From Epiperipatus broadwayi (lineage: Eukaryota; Onychophora; Udeonychophora; Euonychophora; Peripatidae), in NCBI GenBank assembly GCA_028023455.1, contig JAQFVV010000030.1, forward strand, positions 7,960,876-8,024,875: a DNA stretch of 64,000 nucleotides, in the 5' to 3' direction. Shown here piece after piece: positions 13,151 through 25,299 of this stretch. Both the position numbers and the translations under genes were made by a program. How positions within the stretch are numbered: position 1 is the first letter of the stretch; each line of letters opens with the position of its first letter. The notes beneath the pieces were generated by a model. The model was given only the letters and a program-made list of their open reading frames with translations, was not told the DNA's origin and searched no databases.

Positions 13151-13429
13151 TAAACTGGCTGATCTCAGAGAGATCTCTTGATCTTGAATATATACAATTT
13201 ATATATATATTTGGATGTTAAACATATCTTTAATATCTCTTGTATTTTTATATCTTAAATGTAATATCATTACTGTGTAATGGTCAAATTTTGTACATTC
13301 ACGTAACAGAATCAAGAATCCAGACAAAGAGACCAAATCTGACGAGACCAGGATTGTGATGTCCCGAATCTGGCTACACTTCAACTCGTTTGCCTGTACT
13401 CCACAACCCAAGACCCCATGAATGACCAC

Positions 13430-15560
13430 ACTTGAATTGACATATAGTATATCTATCTTTCACGGCCGGCATAGGCCAGGGAGAAACATGAAACTTGGGA
13501 CTTTAAATATATATATATATATAAACTAATTTAATTGCTACCAGTACAAAATTAAAGATAACTTTCATAAATGGGAATTAATCCATCCATAGTTATATTA
13601 CATATATAATTAACTAAGACTGAATTGGACTGAAATAGAAATGCGAAATAACACGAAACCAGAATAAATTTAACATATGTTTGTTAATCAAATAGAACAT
13701 AATTTAATGTGGGAAAAGCAAGGCTTTATAAGGTAAGGAGTTGACATTTCTCCTCTTTATCTTTAATTATTAATATGAAGATACATTTAAAGAATCACTA
13801 AGCTGTGCCTAAATAAGATTCTGCCAATTACTATCGAAAGTGGTAGCTACTATTTAAATTTGCTGTAACAGTCTTAGGTAAAATATTTATTATCTTTTTC
13901 TTTTAAATATTTTTTATTTAAACATTTAAATAAATATTTTAAGCAAAATATTTATTGAGACATCATTACTTTAATAAAATATGAGCGTATAATTTAGCTC
14001 AGAGTAGAGATTGAACCCAGAAATCAAAGATATAAATTTCAGTTTAATACTGAATAATTAATTAAATTATGGGACTCAGAATTGGCTATAACGAGATCAC
14101 CGACACACTACAGCACCAGCAAATTACAATAACAGAGTACCCTGCGGATAGATTAGAGTCAAGAGTTTTTGTGACAAACACCGATACCCTGTAACCGAGC
14201 ATAATGCTGCTAAAAGGTTGGAGTTGGCTAACATGACTGCCTAGAATTATATATCAGGTCTTATTAGTGTGCACCCCAAAAGAAGGTAAGATGGGATGGC
14301 CTTTCCTGAGGTCCCATCTTAAGGAGAAGATGCAGCAGAATGTTAAACATTGAATGTGAATTTAATGTATCTAATCCGCCAAGCGATAGTATGACATTAA
14401 TTATTACAAAAATATGGGGCAATAGCCCGGTCAGTATTACTATCATGAGCCAATTCTAACAATGCTATATAAAATCAAGCGACATTAAGACATAAATAAA
14501 ATATAATAAAATTCTGGTTTATAGGTTTCAGTCTATACATAGAAATTTTTACAAGGAAGGGGAAAGTATATTTGATCGACTGGCCAAATAATTACTGAAT
14601 ATACTTTCATATTACTAGACTAGCACATTACTTTAATCTCAATAAGGTGGAAATTTAATAGTAAGCCACAATACATTTTTAAAGCAGCCGTTAAGAAACA
14701 GTTATGGGAAGATATTGGCAATTATATTTCCGAATATTTATTAGTTTAAATGCTCGTTGCTTCAACCCATTGGCATATAAATAACAAAATAACAGTAAAG
14801 AAATATTATAGGCACAACTATAGTGATAGGCAAAGAAATGAGCGTAGGTTACATTTAGTTTAATTAAGATATAGACAAGTTATACAAATGAAATAATATT
14901 TACTTAAATGAGAATTTATAATAAAACATTTATAGGAGTTTTAAAAAAATTACATTATTTTATAGTTTGCTAGCTTTAAACTTTGAAGTAGAAAATTTTA
15001 ATTTAGAAATAGTTCGTTAACATAGAGCTCTGGGGTTATAGATTGGCATTACCGATAAGTTGCTGGACTGGATAAGGTGTTGGCTTTCAGATATCATGGT
15101 CTTCTTGAGTGGGCATAGCTGGATGGTTTCTTGTGGCAGCTCTGGTGGTTGAAGCATCGGCTAGCAGTGATTGCACCATTCTTTCAATGGGTTTAGAAGC
15201 ACCCATCACCTTTCTCCTGTCAGATCTTTCAAAGATCGATCTGACATGAATTCAGCATGGTGACACCCTTCTAAAATTAATGACTTCTCCCTACAAGCTT
15301 AAAATGTACTCTATTTATACTTTTACTAGAAAAGAACCTGTTTTGCCTGGAAACCCATTAACTCTATCTAAAATATCACACTAAATTGTAAGATTTCTCA
15401 ATTTGATCAAAAATACTTTTATTTAGGTTTCCATGATGCCACAAATCCTCTTCCAGGTGTCAAAATGATTTTGCTACAGCGATTTTAATGACTATTTTGC
15501 TATAAATAAATTTGAGTAAGCAATTATCAACTTTCTAACTTTGATTTAATCCCAGGTGCG
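13430..15560 (-). mobile_element. Possible LTR region on the minus strand, unrecognised family
   Basis: On the minus strand a TATAAATA box lies at 15312-15319, in the same ten-base context (GTATAAATAG) as at 29472-29479. Each is followed downstream by a GC-richer block of several hundred bases and then by AT-rich sequence with AATAAA-like signals, the usual order of an LTR promoter, R and U5. I could not define LTR ends, a TSD or a primer-binding site. The frames at 13199-13429 and 14264-14446 have no motif. Low-confidence structural inference. Confidence 0.25.
15312..15319 (-). promoter_or_regulatory. TATA box candidate, minus strand
   Basis: TATAAATA on the minus strand, about 30 bases upstream of a GC-richer transcribed-looking block. 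The same TATAAATA occurs at 29472-29479 with similar architecture downstream. TATA-like octamers are easily met by chance in AT-rich DNA; only the shared context raises this above noise. Confidence 0.25.
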
Positions 15561-15649
15561 GTGGATTTAAATGTAAATCTGTTTACAGCTAACTTTTTAT
15601 TTTTAACTAATTTAACTAAAAACTTTTTGCTCTTTTACAAAACTAAATC

Positions 15650-16020
15650 ACGCCACTCTATATATATTATTATATACAAAATTAACAAAGCGTATGACAC
15701 ACTTGAACGAGAAGCTATAAAGATACACAGAAATTACTATACGCTAAGCTCTTTCGAGGCCTTTTGCCTCATATTCATAGCGGTACTGTGAGCTGCAGAA
15801 TGAGGAAATAGGGCAAGGAAACAAAGCAGTATGCAAAGCGTATGCAAATGAACTAGATAGTCCAACGTTTAGAGATGTCAAAGCAGGTATCTCGTCTATT
15901 GATGGAGTTATTATTGCCATTAATAAAGTATGCTTCTCTGATTTTTTGCTTGATGTCGTTTTTCTCAATACAGACTATTTTAGGGATGGAGGGTTCAAAC
16001 ACATGTCCTGTCTTCTTGGA
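15650..16020 (-). mobile_element. Inverted partial copy of the PLE 3' end
   Basis: This block is the reverse complement of 16815-17190, with a few per cent differences by eye. Read on the minus strand it includes the last part of the GIY-YIG ORF (the SKKTGH segment and the I-S-E-A-Y-F-I-N-G segment), then 3' non-coding sequence with a degenerate hammerhead fold at 15738-15785. Because it carries coding sequence it is an inverted partial element rather than a simple terminal inverted repeat. PLEs are known to be found in such inverted and partial tandem arrangements. Confidence 0.75.
15738..15785 (-). ncRNA. Degenerate hammerhead ribozyme in PLE 3' region
   Basis: On the minus strand: stem II GAGGC/GCCUC with loop AAAAG, then the invariant GAAA, a two-base-pair stem III, and a short stem I (ACCGCU with AGCGU). 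The catalytic box that should read CUGANGA reads AUGAAUA, so C3 and G8 (both essential) are changed. The fold is preserved but self-cleavage is not expected. It is included because it ties the PLE to the hammerhead elements elsewhere in the window. Confidence 0.4.
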
Positions 16021-16025
16021 ATGCT

Positions 16026-17000
16026 TTCCTTAATCACTACGAAAGACTAATCGTGTCCAAATATCAAGCTGACTGCCCTCACACTATATACATGCGGTAC
16101 GTAGATGATATATTTATTTTAGCCAACCAGCACACTATAAATAGTATTACACAAGAGTTAGCACATAACACTAATCTAACTATCAATTCCACAGCAGAAG
16201 ATGCATTCCAAAGTCTAAATTACCTCGACCTTCGGTTAACACGTGATGAGAGAATTATAAATTATTCAATGATAATAAAGCCCTTTGAAATCAGAGGCTT
16301 TATACACCCACACTCCAACTCTCCAAGCTCTCACAAATTGGAAGACCTGCAAGCATTTTTATATAGAAATATGCAGCTGTGCAAGTTTGAGGCAGATAGA
16401 AAGAATAATATACATCTTTACACCAAAGACCTACTACAAGCAGGCTATAAATTCAACACTATTAACAATAAAATCAAACAATTTTATAGGAAAATCACAG
16501 ACAATAAAAATAATATTAAACTTCCATATATTACTCTTCCCCACATACCTAAAATCTCCTATCAATTAATTAAGGTTTTGTCCAACAAATTTAAAATTAG
16601 TTTTCATACACCCCCATGCACTAATCATCTAATCAATAACTCTAAGGACAAAATCGAACCTTCTCAGACTCCCCATGTCGTTTATAGCATATCATGCCCA
16701 CAACCTGGTTGCCGGGCCATTTATTTTGGAGAAACCAAAGCAGGCATAATCAACAGGACAGCACAACACAGATATATATATATAATAGAGCTATGAAAAA
16801 CAATGATAATTCATCAACATTTTGGAGCATTCCAAGAAGACAGGACATGTGTTTGAACCGTCCAGCCCTAAAATAGTCTGTATTGGGAAAAATGACATCA
16901 AGTGAAAAATCAGAGAAGCATACTTTATTAATGGCAATAATAACTCCATCAATAGATGAGATACCTGCTTTGACATCTCTAAACGTTGGACTATCTAGTT
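16026..17000 (+). pseudogene. Penelope-like element RT and GIY-YIG endonuclease, frameshifted and 5' truncated
   Basis: The best-preserved protein in the window. The frame is open from before 16026 to 16796. It begins mid-RT with HYERLIV and the catalytic motif RYVDDIF (about 16094-16114), followed by the LNYLDLRLTR block, the LQAFLYRN connector and a lysine- and asparagine-rich region. The GIY-YIG nuclease starts near 16680 with HVVYSISC and IYFGETKAG; a CPQPGC pair of cysteines lies between them. Near a short TA repeat (16771-16783) the frame shifts, and shifts again. The C-terminal part resumes as HSKKTGHVFEP and ends with ISEAYFINGNN...NSINR and IS-K-R-W. The N-terminal half is absent, replaced by the inverted 3' copy. 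RT and nuclease act in target-primed retrotransposition in the nucleus. Truncation and frameshifts make this copy non-functional. Confidence 0.88.
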
Positions 17001-17200
17001 CATTTGCATACGCTTTGCATACTGCTTTGTTTCCTTGCCCTATTTTCTCATTCTGCAGCTCACAGTACCGCTATGAATGTGAGGCAAAAGGCCTTGAAAG
17101 CACTTAGCATATAGTAATTTCTATGTAGCTTTATAGTTTCGCGTTCAAGTGGGTCATATGCTTTGTTAATTTTGTATATTAAATTATCGAGTGAGAAGTT
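16815..17200 (+). mobile_element. PLE 3' end, right inverted arm
   Basis: Direct continuation of the PLE: end of the nuclease ORF, then 3' non-coding sequence to about 17190-17200, where similarity with the left arm (15650-16020) fades. The two arms enclose about 800 bases of RT and nuclease coding sequence. I could not define a TSD because both outer boundaries are diverged. Confidence 0.7.
17066..17113 (+). ncRNA. Degenerate hammerhead ribozyme, right PLE arm
   Basis: Counterpart of the minus-strand fold at 15738-15785: GCUA/UAGC of stem I, GAGGC paired with GCCUU in stem II, the GAAA box, and a tiny stem III. The CUGANGA box reads close to UGAAUGU. Predicted inactive. Both arms retain stem II and GAAA, so the fold was probably present before the inversion. 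Confidence 0.38.
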
Positions 17201-17224
17201 TTACCTTAATATTTTACATATATT

Positions 17225-18490
17225 ATTATATAAGGTGAATCATACATCCACATACGAATTTATATTTATTAAATTTAATAAATTGACATTTCTACTATTT
17301 AAAATTATAACATTAAATTTTATATTTTACAAATAAATGATTTAACATTATATTCGCCATAACAACTACTAGCCTATGTATGTACAGTGCTTATTCATAT
17401 GTGCATATATAATGCTGTGTACCCAGCCATGATAGAAAGATTTATGTTTATTTATTAAAATATTTTAATAGGGTTTGAACTCAGCACAGATAGGTTTGGT
17501 GATTAAACTAAAACATGCAATGAGAAGAGCTTGAACCTGACCATTGCAACTGTAAATTTTATATTTACATTTTGAACTGAGGTTGATGATGATTTGCCAT
17601 CACCCCCAGGTATGACCATCTTTTCCACCCCGATTTCTCATCTTGTTTCAATATGTATATCACTATTGTCTACTGTGATTACAATTTAAAATTTGTATAT
17701 GTGTATGTAATTGCCAGAATGTGCTTGACATTCAAAGATGAAGAACAAAAGAATATTAAAATTTTAGCATATTTACTGCAGGTTGTATATTCTTCATTTT
17801 AAATTACTATATTATATACTAATAAGTATATAATAACAATTTTAGATAACAATTGGTAGATTTAAATGAATTGAAATGTTTTTTAATAAATTCCATGAAG
17901 CAAATATGGAGCATTATAGACTTTTTTAGCATTCTATGCCAAATTTTCTTAGTTATATTGAATGAGAATATGAGTTTTCTATCCATGGCTTTCACCAATG
18001 AGGCTTCAGGATCTCTTTTATGATGCAAGTAGGTTGGTTCTTGGCAAAAGCATGATAATGATAGCATGATGATTTTTTCAGGAATGTATGGTAATTAATA
18101 CATCTTTTAGTTCCTCTGGTACTGGATTGTTTTGGATGAAATTACCATTCAGAGGATAAGACGGTTTAGATTAACTACCCTGTAACTTGGTATTAACTTT
18201 AATTAAACTTTATCTACTGGTATCAACTTTTAATGGTAATTGAAGTAATTATTTTATTTTATATATATCCACTTCTCCTTTCAAAAAAAAATTAAATTTG
18301 CAAAATAAAAGATGTTTTTCTTCAGTTATTTTTTTCACAGTTGTTTATTTTTTTCAAACTCTTTAACGAGTTCATTTTATAATCTGCCTTTTTATCTACC
18401 AATTATTTCCTCATTCATTCATTTTAATTAAAGTGATACGTGTTACCAAAAAATATATTTAGGAAAATATATATTTAAAGCATTTTTTTT
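17225..18490. other. AT-rich stretch, no recognised feature
   Basis: AT-rich sequence. The frame at 17819-18067 (minus) has no recognised motif. A weak B-box-like GGTTTGAACTC occurs near 17471 without a convincing A box. Confidence 0.4.
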
Positions 18491-18504
18491 CTTTTACAAG
18501 TTAA

Positions 18505-18700
18505 TACATTGTACAGGCTTAAACCTGCATTTATATATGTAATATATGCGGGATTCGAACTCAGACTTTTACACGACCCACTACTACTCTCAGTGCCATC
18601 TCATCTTTTCAACATGGGTGTGATCAGGTGGGTCAGCAATATGAGATGGCGCTGAGAGTAGTAGTGGGTCGTGTGAAAGTCTGAGTTCGAATCCCGCATA
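18505..18700. mobile_element. Fold-back copy of short repeat family B with 13-bp TSD
   Basis: Two 60-bp arms (18545-18604 and 18641-18700) are near-perfect reverse complements around a 36-base spacer. The right arm read on the plus strand contains GAGTTCGAATCCCGC, a strong pol III B-box match; the left arm carries it on the minus strand. The element is bounded by an exact 13-bp direct repeat, TTTTACAAGTTAA, at 18492-18504 and 18701-18713, which I read as the TSD. The left outer end holds the CAGGCTTAAACCTG hairpin that also ends other family copies. No coding capacity. Confidence 0.85.
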
Positions 18701-18714
18701 TTTTACAAGTTAAA

Positions 18715-19465
18715 AAAATATTTACGTATATTATTTAAAGAAAACAAAGTTTTAAACATAAGTAAATTTATTTTTATTATTGTTCTTTTGATCCTGTTTA
18801 ATCAGAATTTTTTTAACTATTTTTTTTTTTAAATCAGCATATAACAAGAAACATAATGTCACATTATATATTGAAAATAGTTTAATTATAATGATTTAAT
18901 AAGAATTCTAATATTATTATAGATTGAGAAAGCAGACAGTACAAATTTAAAGCAAAGTAAATGTAATAAAAATGGCAAAATTTTATTGACATTGTATTCA
19001 ACCTCGAACATTTCGATTGCCTTAAGAATATGAATCTAAGTCAATTTGCTTCTGTGTTTTACTTAAGACTGACACTAAATAAGAAATTATTATTTAAAGA
19101 GTATCTATCAGTTTTAAATTGACCACAAATACCTTTGATTTGTCCAAAATGGGATTGGTATACATCAAAAATATTCATCATCTGATTCCTCTAGCTTACA
19201 TTAAATCTACAGTAGATAACGATCTTCCTATTTTTACTTAGAAATAGTTTTTCTTAATTGATCATCTATTCATAGTCAAATATTCGGAGGAAAATTGTCA
19301 TAATTGATTAACACAGTTCTGTCTGATAACACTAATGCTTATGGATTTTTTTTAGACAATTTAGTTATTAATAAAATATTATAAAGCTGGTTTTATTGCT
19401 GACTCTAAATAAGGAAATTGTAATGTATGTGTATGTTTATATTTTCTTAAATACACATATACACA
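18715..19465. other. AT-rich stretch, no recognised feature
   Basis: AT-rich with poly-T tracts. No repeat shared with the rest of the window, no coding signature. Confidence 0.4.
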
Positions 19466-19470
19466 TAATA

Positions 19471-19665
19471 ATCAAAAAAGCAAGTCATATATAACGTGAC
19501 ATAAGTTTTATAAGCTTGTATTTACAAAAATGACGTGAGCCATAAGCTCGAAACCAGTTGCTCTGGAGATGGGAGTGTTCTGGATAGAGATTTTAAATAC
19601 TTTCTTATACCGCACTTATTAATTAAGAGCTTGTTTGAGCTATTGGTACGCTCTCTGTATTACAT
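19471..19665 (+). mobile_element. Truncated hammerhead element (family H)
   Basis: Starts with AAGCAAGTCATATATAACG (near-palindromic GTCA...TGAC) and a GCTTGTATTTACAAAAATG block, shared in order with 41074-41127 and in diverged form with 47615-47665. What follows (hammerhead core to TCTCTGTAT, 19531-19660) is the reverse complement of the matching block in the 41-kb copy. Relative to its terminus, the ribozyme part is therefore flipped and one arm is missing. This suggests a full unit that is an inverted repeat with a ribozyme in the middle, of which only half survives here. Confidence 0.65.
19531..19571 (+). ncRNA. Truncated, degenerate hammerhead ribozyme
   Basis: Stem II GAGC/GCUC with loop CAUAA, followed by GAAAC, then CAGUUG and UCUGGAG. 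The box before stem II reads UGACGU, so C3 is not a C and A9 is U. The 5' strand of stem I is missing because the element is broken there. Predicted inactive. Confidence 0.5.
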
Positions 19666-19679
19666 ATATACATGTAGAA

Positions 19680-22055
19680 ACTTTTAGACTGAAAAAAGTT
19701 ACAAGTAAAAATATATAAGAACTTTTAAAGATACTTTCTTTTAAGTAGAAATTAAAAGTTATAGTTTAATTAGATAAAAAAGATTAAATTCCAAAAATAA
19801 GCAGTAGTCTAATTAGTGCAGTAGAAATGTCCTTAAGCAAATGAAACAAAAGAAATGCGAGATTTTTTTAGATAAAGACAATCTACAAAAATAACTATTT
19901 AATTAAAGACAAAGATAATAATTAATTGCCTGTATGAAGCATAAGGAAATAATCATCTGAGCGGATGTGCAGAGGACCAGCCAACCATAGCTGGGATTGG
20001 AAAACAATGAACTGCCTGAGTACAAAGTGATCGAGGTTCTTGGAGATCCATCTGTGTAGATGGATATATATTCCAGCAGAATGTTTCCTTATCTACAGTG
20101 ACTTCATGTGTTGGGAATTGGTCTCCAAACATGACAAGAGTCCGTTAGGACTCTTTAAAGGTCTTACTGATCTTTATTATTATGCCTTCGGGCCATTTGA
20201 TGTAATAATTGTGTATATGTAAATAGTTAAACGTTTAAGGGATTGTATAATTAAAGTTACTTAATATTAACCGTTAATTATTATTTGCACTCATGGAAGT
20301 AGTTATATATATATATGCACTCGTGGTAGTGCATTCTCTAACAGCTGACATAGCAGAAATGTATTTGAAATTTCATAATTTCATTTTTATGCCATAATTT
20401 TTTAATTCTACATTGTTGGTTGAACATCTCAAAAGAGGATGTTGATTTGAAATGAATCTTAGATGATGAAACTATATTTTGAATTATTTTGAAGTCTGAT
20501 GTGTTTAATAGTTTTTTATACATTTTCTATAAGATGGTTTCTCATCTGATATTTGATGGTGGAAAAATATGTGAATGAACAAAAAGTCACTGTGAAATCA
20601 CCAGAAATCCATAAAGAATTTACATTATAAATCCAAGTAATATCAAATTTAGCTTTCCAAGAAAGCTATTCTTAGAAATTAATTTTGATTTAATCTTAGA
20701 TAAATGAGAAAATAAATTAGGCCATTACAATCCAAAGTTACATCACAATAGCATAGAATTGTGTTTCAGACTATTATTGCATAAGGTTATATTCAGATTA
20801 TGATGCTTCCTTGTTGTTTAGATGAAAAATTGAAAAATATATCTTCATTGCATAAGATGCCAAATCTTTGATAAAGATTTCCAATCTTATATCTTTATTG
20901 AGAGATTTCTCAGTTTTGAAAAAAGAATATTTTTTGAGAAATGAAAGCAATATTGTCTGTATAGATTATTCTGTCCAATATGAAAGATCAATGATAAATA
21001 TATTCAACAAAGTACATGAAGGAAATGAACTCAGAGGTAAGCCATTCTGTAAAATTTTTCTATATTCTGTGATTATTATTTAGTGTCTTTTGAATTTTTT
21101 TTTAGAAAGCATTTAAAAATTTTGGAAACTTTATTCTAAATAGAATTATAAGTTGAAGTTAGATCAATAAAGGTAGCACTAGTTTTTAATTTATTTTGAA
21201 AGCCTTTTTCATTGTGTATTGTTAAAGATAGCTCTCAGTTATTGATAAAAGTTTTGTTAGTAATATTATTTCAAAAAACTTGCAAGGAATACAGTAATGA
21301 TATTATGTGATTTTTTTTTTTTTGGATTGTTTCTGGGTTTATTTGGTTTTTAGACCGGTATAGTTTTATATTTCTGCCAATTTTTTGAAATAGTTTTTGT
21401 GTGAATAATATTACTGAATAGTTTTATTAATAATGTTTTGGCTGTAGTTCCTACATTTTTTAGAATTTTTGAAAATATGCTTTCTATTTTGTGGCTTTTC
21501 CTGGTTTAACATAATTAAAAGGAAGTTAATCAACATATATTGGCTTTATAGAATTGGTATTAGAAGTATGTTGTGAAAAATTCCCATTCTATCAGCATTG
21601 GATATAAGATTGGCAACTCCATTAGCAAAAGCTGTTATCATTCTTTTAAAGGTACTTTTTCATTTATCTAGCTTTCATAAATATAAATACATGTGACAAA
21701 AAAGATTACTATAGTATAAACTTGTTATTAATTTCTATGTTTATTATGAATAATTTTAATAAAAATATATTATGTAAATCCTGTGATGATATTTATATCT
21801 ATTGACAGTCAATTCATTACTTTTATGGGTTGTGATCTTTAGTTGCTCTTCAATATAACTTCAAACTTATAAATGTATGACAAATAAGTAAAGATATTTA
21901 TGGCAATGTAGGACAGGATCATCAACTAAAGATCAACAGTTAGATGCATATGCTTATGACTTCAGATTTGTGAGAAAAATGGAATTAATTTGAACTATTC
22001 TGGATTCTATGAACAATTTAAAAGCCATTGTATTGTATTTTAATAAAGAACTCTT
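19680..22055. other. AT-rich stretch, no recognised feature
   Basis: Contains a slightly GC-richer block at 19960-20220 whose frame (20040-20222, plus) I do not recognise, and AT-rich frames at 20338-20523 (minus) and 20868-21083 (plus) without motifs. The end may be the decayed 5' part of the LINE that follows. Confidence 0.35.
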
Positions 22056-22059
22056 AAGA

Positions 22060-25000
22060 TGATATCAGAAGAAAATAAACTGGAAATTTCTTGTGTGGCT
22101 GAACTTGTTGATCATTTTAAGTGTGTACATATTTCATTTGCAAATTGGTTAGATGACTTAGAAATATGTAGATTTAAAAAAGATGTTGAAATTCAAGGTA
22201 TCTCACATTGAACAAATGAATCTTTACCTGATATTTTTAATACTGAAAAAATTAGATATACATGCAATATTGATATTATGTATCAGGTGAGGCCACATGG
22301 TAATTGTCTGGGTTCTATAGTTCTAGAATTTAAGACAAAGTTTAGCAAGATCATTATTTAAAAACCTGCATCTAAATTACTTGCAGAAAATAGCTAATTC
22401 AGAAGGTAAATTTTGAATATATATTAATGAAAGACATTACATTTCATGAACTGCTAGAAAAAAATTTAGAAGCTCAGACAAATCTGACCAGTCTGTGTAG
22501 AGAAACGTTTATTGTTGAACACAAAATACTTTACCTATAACAATTATATCAGAAAACTTCCATGCTTTGTGACTCATAGAGAAGGATTTGATAATTCAAA
22601 GCTACATGGATTATAATAATAGAAACACTGAATTGAATATATTTGTTATGAATATTCAGAATGCTAGCTCAAACTTTCTTACTTTATTGGCTTATCTTAT
22701 GACACTGATTACGGTATATAAATAATTGCTTTGCCAGAAACCTGAATATATAATAATGAACAAAATAATTATGAAATTGGAAGTTATATTCATATATTGT
22801 GCCCAAGATTAGAAGTCAGATCAAGAGGAGTTATGGTTTTGTAAGGAATAAACATTATTACAATTTTGCCACGCTTCTTTTGAGGGTGTAATAATTTCTT
22901 TTGATATAAAAAATAAAGTTGATATTTTAGTCTTGGTTATATATTATTCATGTTCATCAAATTGATTTTTTTTATTGAAGAGTTGGAAGAAGTTTTTAAT
23001 AATGTCTGTTTCAAATATTGTTCTTATTGATAATATGAATATTATTAATATAATGGGACAAGATTATGACTCAGAAGTTATTAATTATTTAAACTTTCTA
23101 AACAGTTTCAAGAAGTTTTGTTTTCATCTACTAAAATCTTTGATTATTGCTGTTCTCCTCTTAATCATGTATTGATAAAAAATAATAGTTTGAATACAAG
23201 TTAAATAACTAATCATTTACTAATACGCACATTAGTTAAATATAATAAAATTAAACAAAGTTTTATTTAGCAATACATCTTATTCTCATTTAATAAATTG
23301 AATTCCATTATGCCTAATCATAGGAGACTTCAGCTCAACTTATCTTTTGAGATTTTTTATAATGATTGCATTTCTATATTTAGCAAAGCTTTAATAAAAA
23401 GATCTGATAATAGAAAATTGTGTCCCAGATCATTCTGGATTACTGATAAAATATTTTTTTCTGATAAATCAGGTGTCATCTTTACAAAAGAGGAATTTTT
23501 GGAGATTTGATCACATAACTGAACAAGCAAACTAAATTAACGTTCATAGGGTTAAAAGAGATTACTAGGTCAATACTTATAATATAATATGGAAAATTAT
23601 TAATTCTTTATTGAAAAAACAAACAAACATGAATATATGACACACCTGTACATTAATGATGAATTGGTCGATATCGATAATTCTAAATTTGTTGCTGATG
23701 CATTTGATCATTGCTTTATAATTGTGTTCAAACATTAATTGTTATTAAGGTCATGATCAGCACATAATTTCATATAAGGCTTTAACCTTAATACTATGCA
23801 CCTTGAGTGCTTAATTTTACCACAAGAGGGACCTCTACAAATCTAATAATCTTGTGTTAAGATTTGTAGAGGTCCCTCTCATGGTAAAATTAAGCATTCA
23901 AGGTGCATAGTATTAAGGTTAAAGCCTTATATGTAATTTTGTTCAAAGTAATACTAATATTAATAGGGGTACAATAAATCATCTAACTGAGGGGAGTACC
24001 TAATTTATTATCTGTTTCTGATGATGAAGTCACAAATGTAATTTTTTGATTTACAAAATATTAGCTCCATAGGACATGTCTTAGTCACAGTTTTTACTTT
24101 CAAATGTTATTACTTATATTTTGTCCCAGGATTAATATGTTTAGTTGTTTTATCATTTTCTGCAGAATGTTTTCCTTATGATATTGAAATATAGCATTAT
24201 TGTTCTAATTTTTAAAAAGGAGATAAAAGATTGATAATCAATTACAGTCATATAGTGACTGTAAAATTCATGTTGTTATATTATTTATTTATTAGTAACA
24301 TATTTCATAATAAACAATTTGGTTTCCTACCAGGCAAAGATACTGCACATGTGTTTAATGAACATGTATGTTTTATTATTAAATCTTTGGAAAACTGTAA
24401 ATATACTATTGGTATATATTTTGATTCTTATCAAACCACATGATTGTTTTCAATGTGATATATTTTATATTATATTAGCTTCTTATAGAATTGAAAATTT
24501 TATACAGAATTGGATTATTTCTTACAAGATTAGAAGCAAATAATAATTGGTAATATTATTAGTAATACTTTGTTTAGGACTTTTACTGTTTGTAATATAT
24601 TTAAGTAATATTTTTGCATTACTTCTACTTTCAACCTTACTCTTGTAGTGTCTGAAGTAACAAATGGTCATCTAGAAAGATTTGTTAGACACGACTTATA
24701 TATTATACAAGTTCGGTTAAGATCAAACAACTTTACCATTAATATAAATAAAACTAAAATGATCATGTTTGTATTTACACAGATATTAGAACCACTTATG
24801 ATCAAACTGTATTAATGCTATGATAATAATTGTATTTGTAATAATGTTTAATTTGTTGAGTAACATCTTTATCTTGGTGAACAAATTTGTTTCAGTCATG
24901 GAAGTCATTTTAGTGTTTTCTGTCATTGTCTATGTAGATTTGGATATCTGTTGTATTATTTATCTAAATTTATTTACTGCTGATTTATAAATCTTTCTAT

Positions 25001-25280
25001 CAAGGTATTTTGTTCTATGCTTTAATAATACAGGAAAGATCAATTAAAGATATACTTTCTCTGATGTACTTTCTCTGTTAGACATTTTCCAGAAACATAT
25101 TTTACATATTATATTAGATAAAAGATTTCATACAGTAAAAGATTTGCTTCTCAAATATGGTTTACATTTAATAAAGCAATTTATCTATCCGAAATAATTC
25201 TAGACATTTACACTGACTGTATGTCAGGACATATTGCATTTGTCACCTCTAATACAGACACACATCTCTCACATTATACA
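22060..25280 (+). pseudogene. CR1/Rex-like non-LTR retrotransposon relic (ORF1, APE endonuclease, RT)
   Basis: A run of frameshifted but ordered LINE landmarks. Near 22220-22450: NESLPDIFN, YQVRPHGN and SIVLEFKTKF, resembling the RRM-type ORF1 of these elements. Near 22640-22830: LNIFVMNIQNA, IIALPET and RSRGVMV, the start of an APE-type endonuclease. Near 23025-23110: an N-I-I-N-I-M stretch where the 'GDFN' motif would be. RT follows at 24300-24540 with NKQFGFLPGKDTAHVFNE and a GIYFDSYQTTDCF stretch corresponding to the 'fiDlsKAFDtv' motif A. Near 24720-24770: NINKTKM. C-terminal hydrophobic blocks run to about 25280. The YADD motif C is not visible. Interrupted by a hairpin element at 23771-23933. 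Dead copy. Confidence 0.7.
23771..23933. mobile_element. Hairpin MITE-like element with 6-bp TSD
   Basis: Two 74-bp arms (23771-23844 and 23860-23933) are reverse complements with three differences, around a 15-base loop. They are flanked by the direct repeat TAATTT at 23765-23770 and 23934-23939. It sits inside the LINE relic, so it inserted after that element. Length, near-perfect terminal inverted repeats and absence of coding sequence fit a DNA-transposon-derived MITE or fold-back; the superfamily is not identified. Confidence 0.85.
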
Positions 25281-25299
25281 CAATTGAATGTAACAGATT

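Noticed and set aside
13975-14035. tRNA-like TAGCTCAGAGTAGAG followed by GATTGAACCC
   Set aside because: The A-box-like string is good, but there is no anticodon arm, no room for a tRNA fold, and the B-box orientation is inconsistent.
15744-15968. The 74-residue frames at 15744-15968 (minus) and 16883-17107 (plus) as small genes
   Set aside because: They are the same out-of-frame reading of the two inverted PLE 3' copies; the conserved nuclease C-terminus lies in another frame.
20040-20222. 60-residue plus-strand frame with balanced composition
   Set aside because: No recognised domain, no repeat copy, no nearby gene structure; length is within chance expectation.
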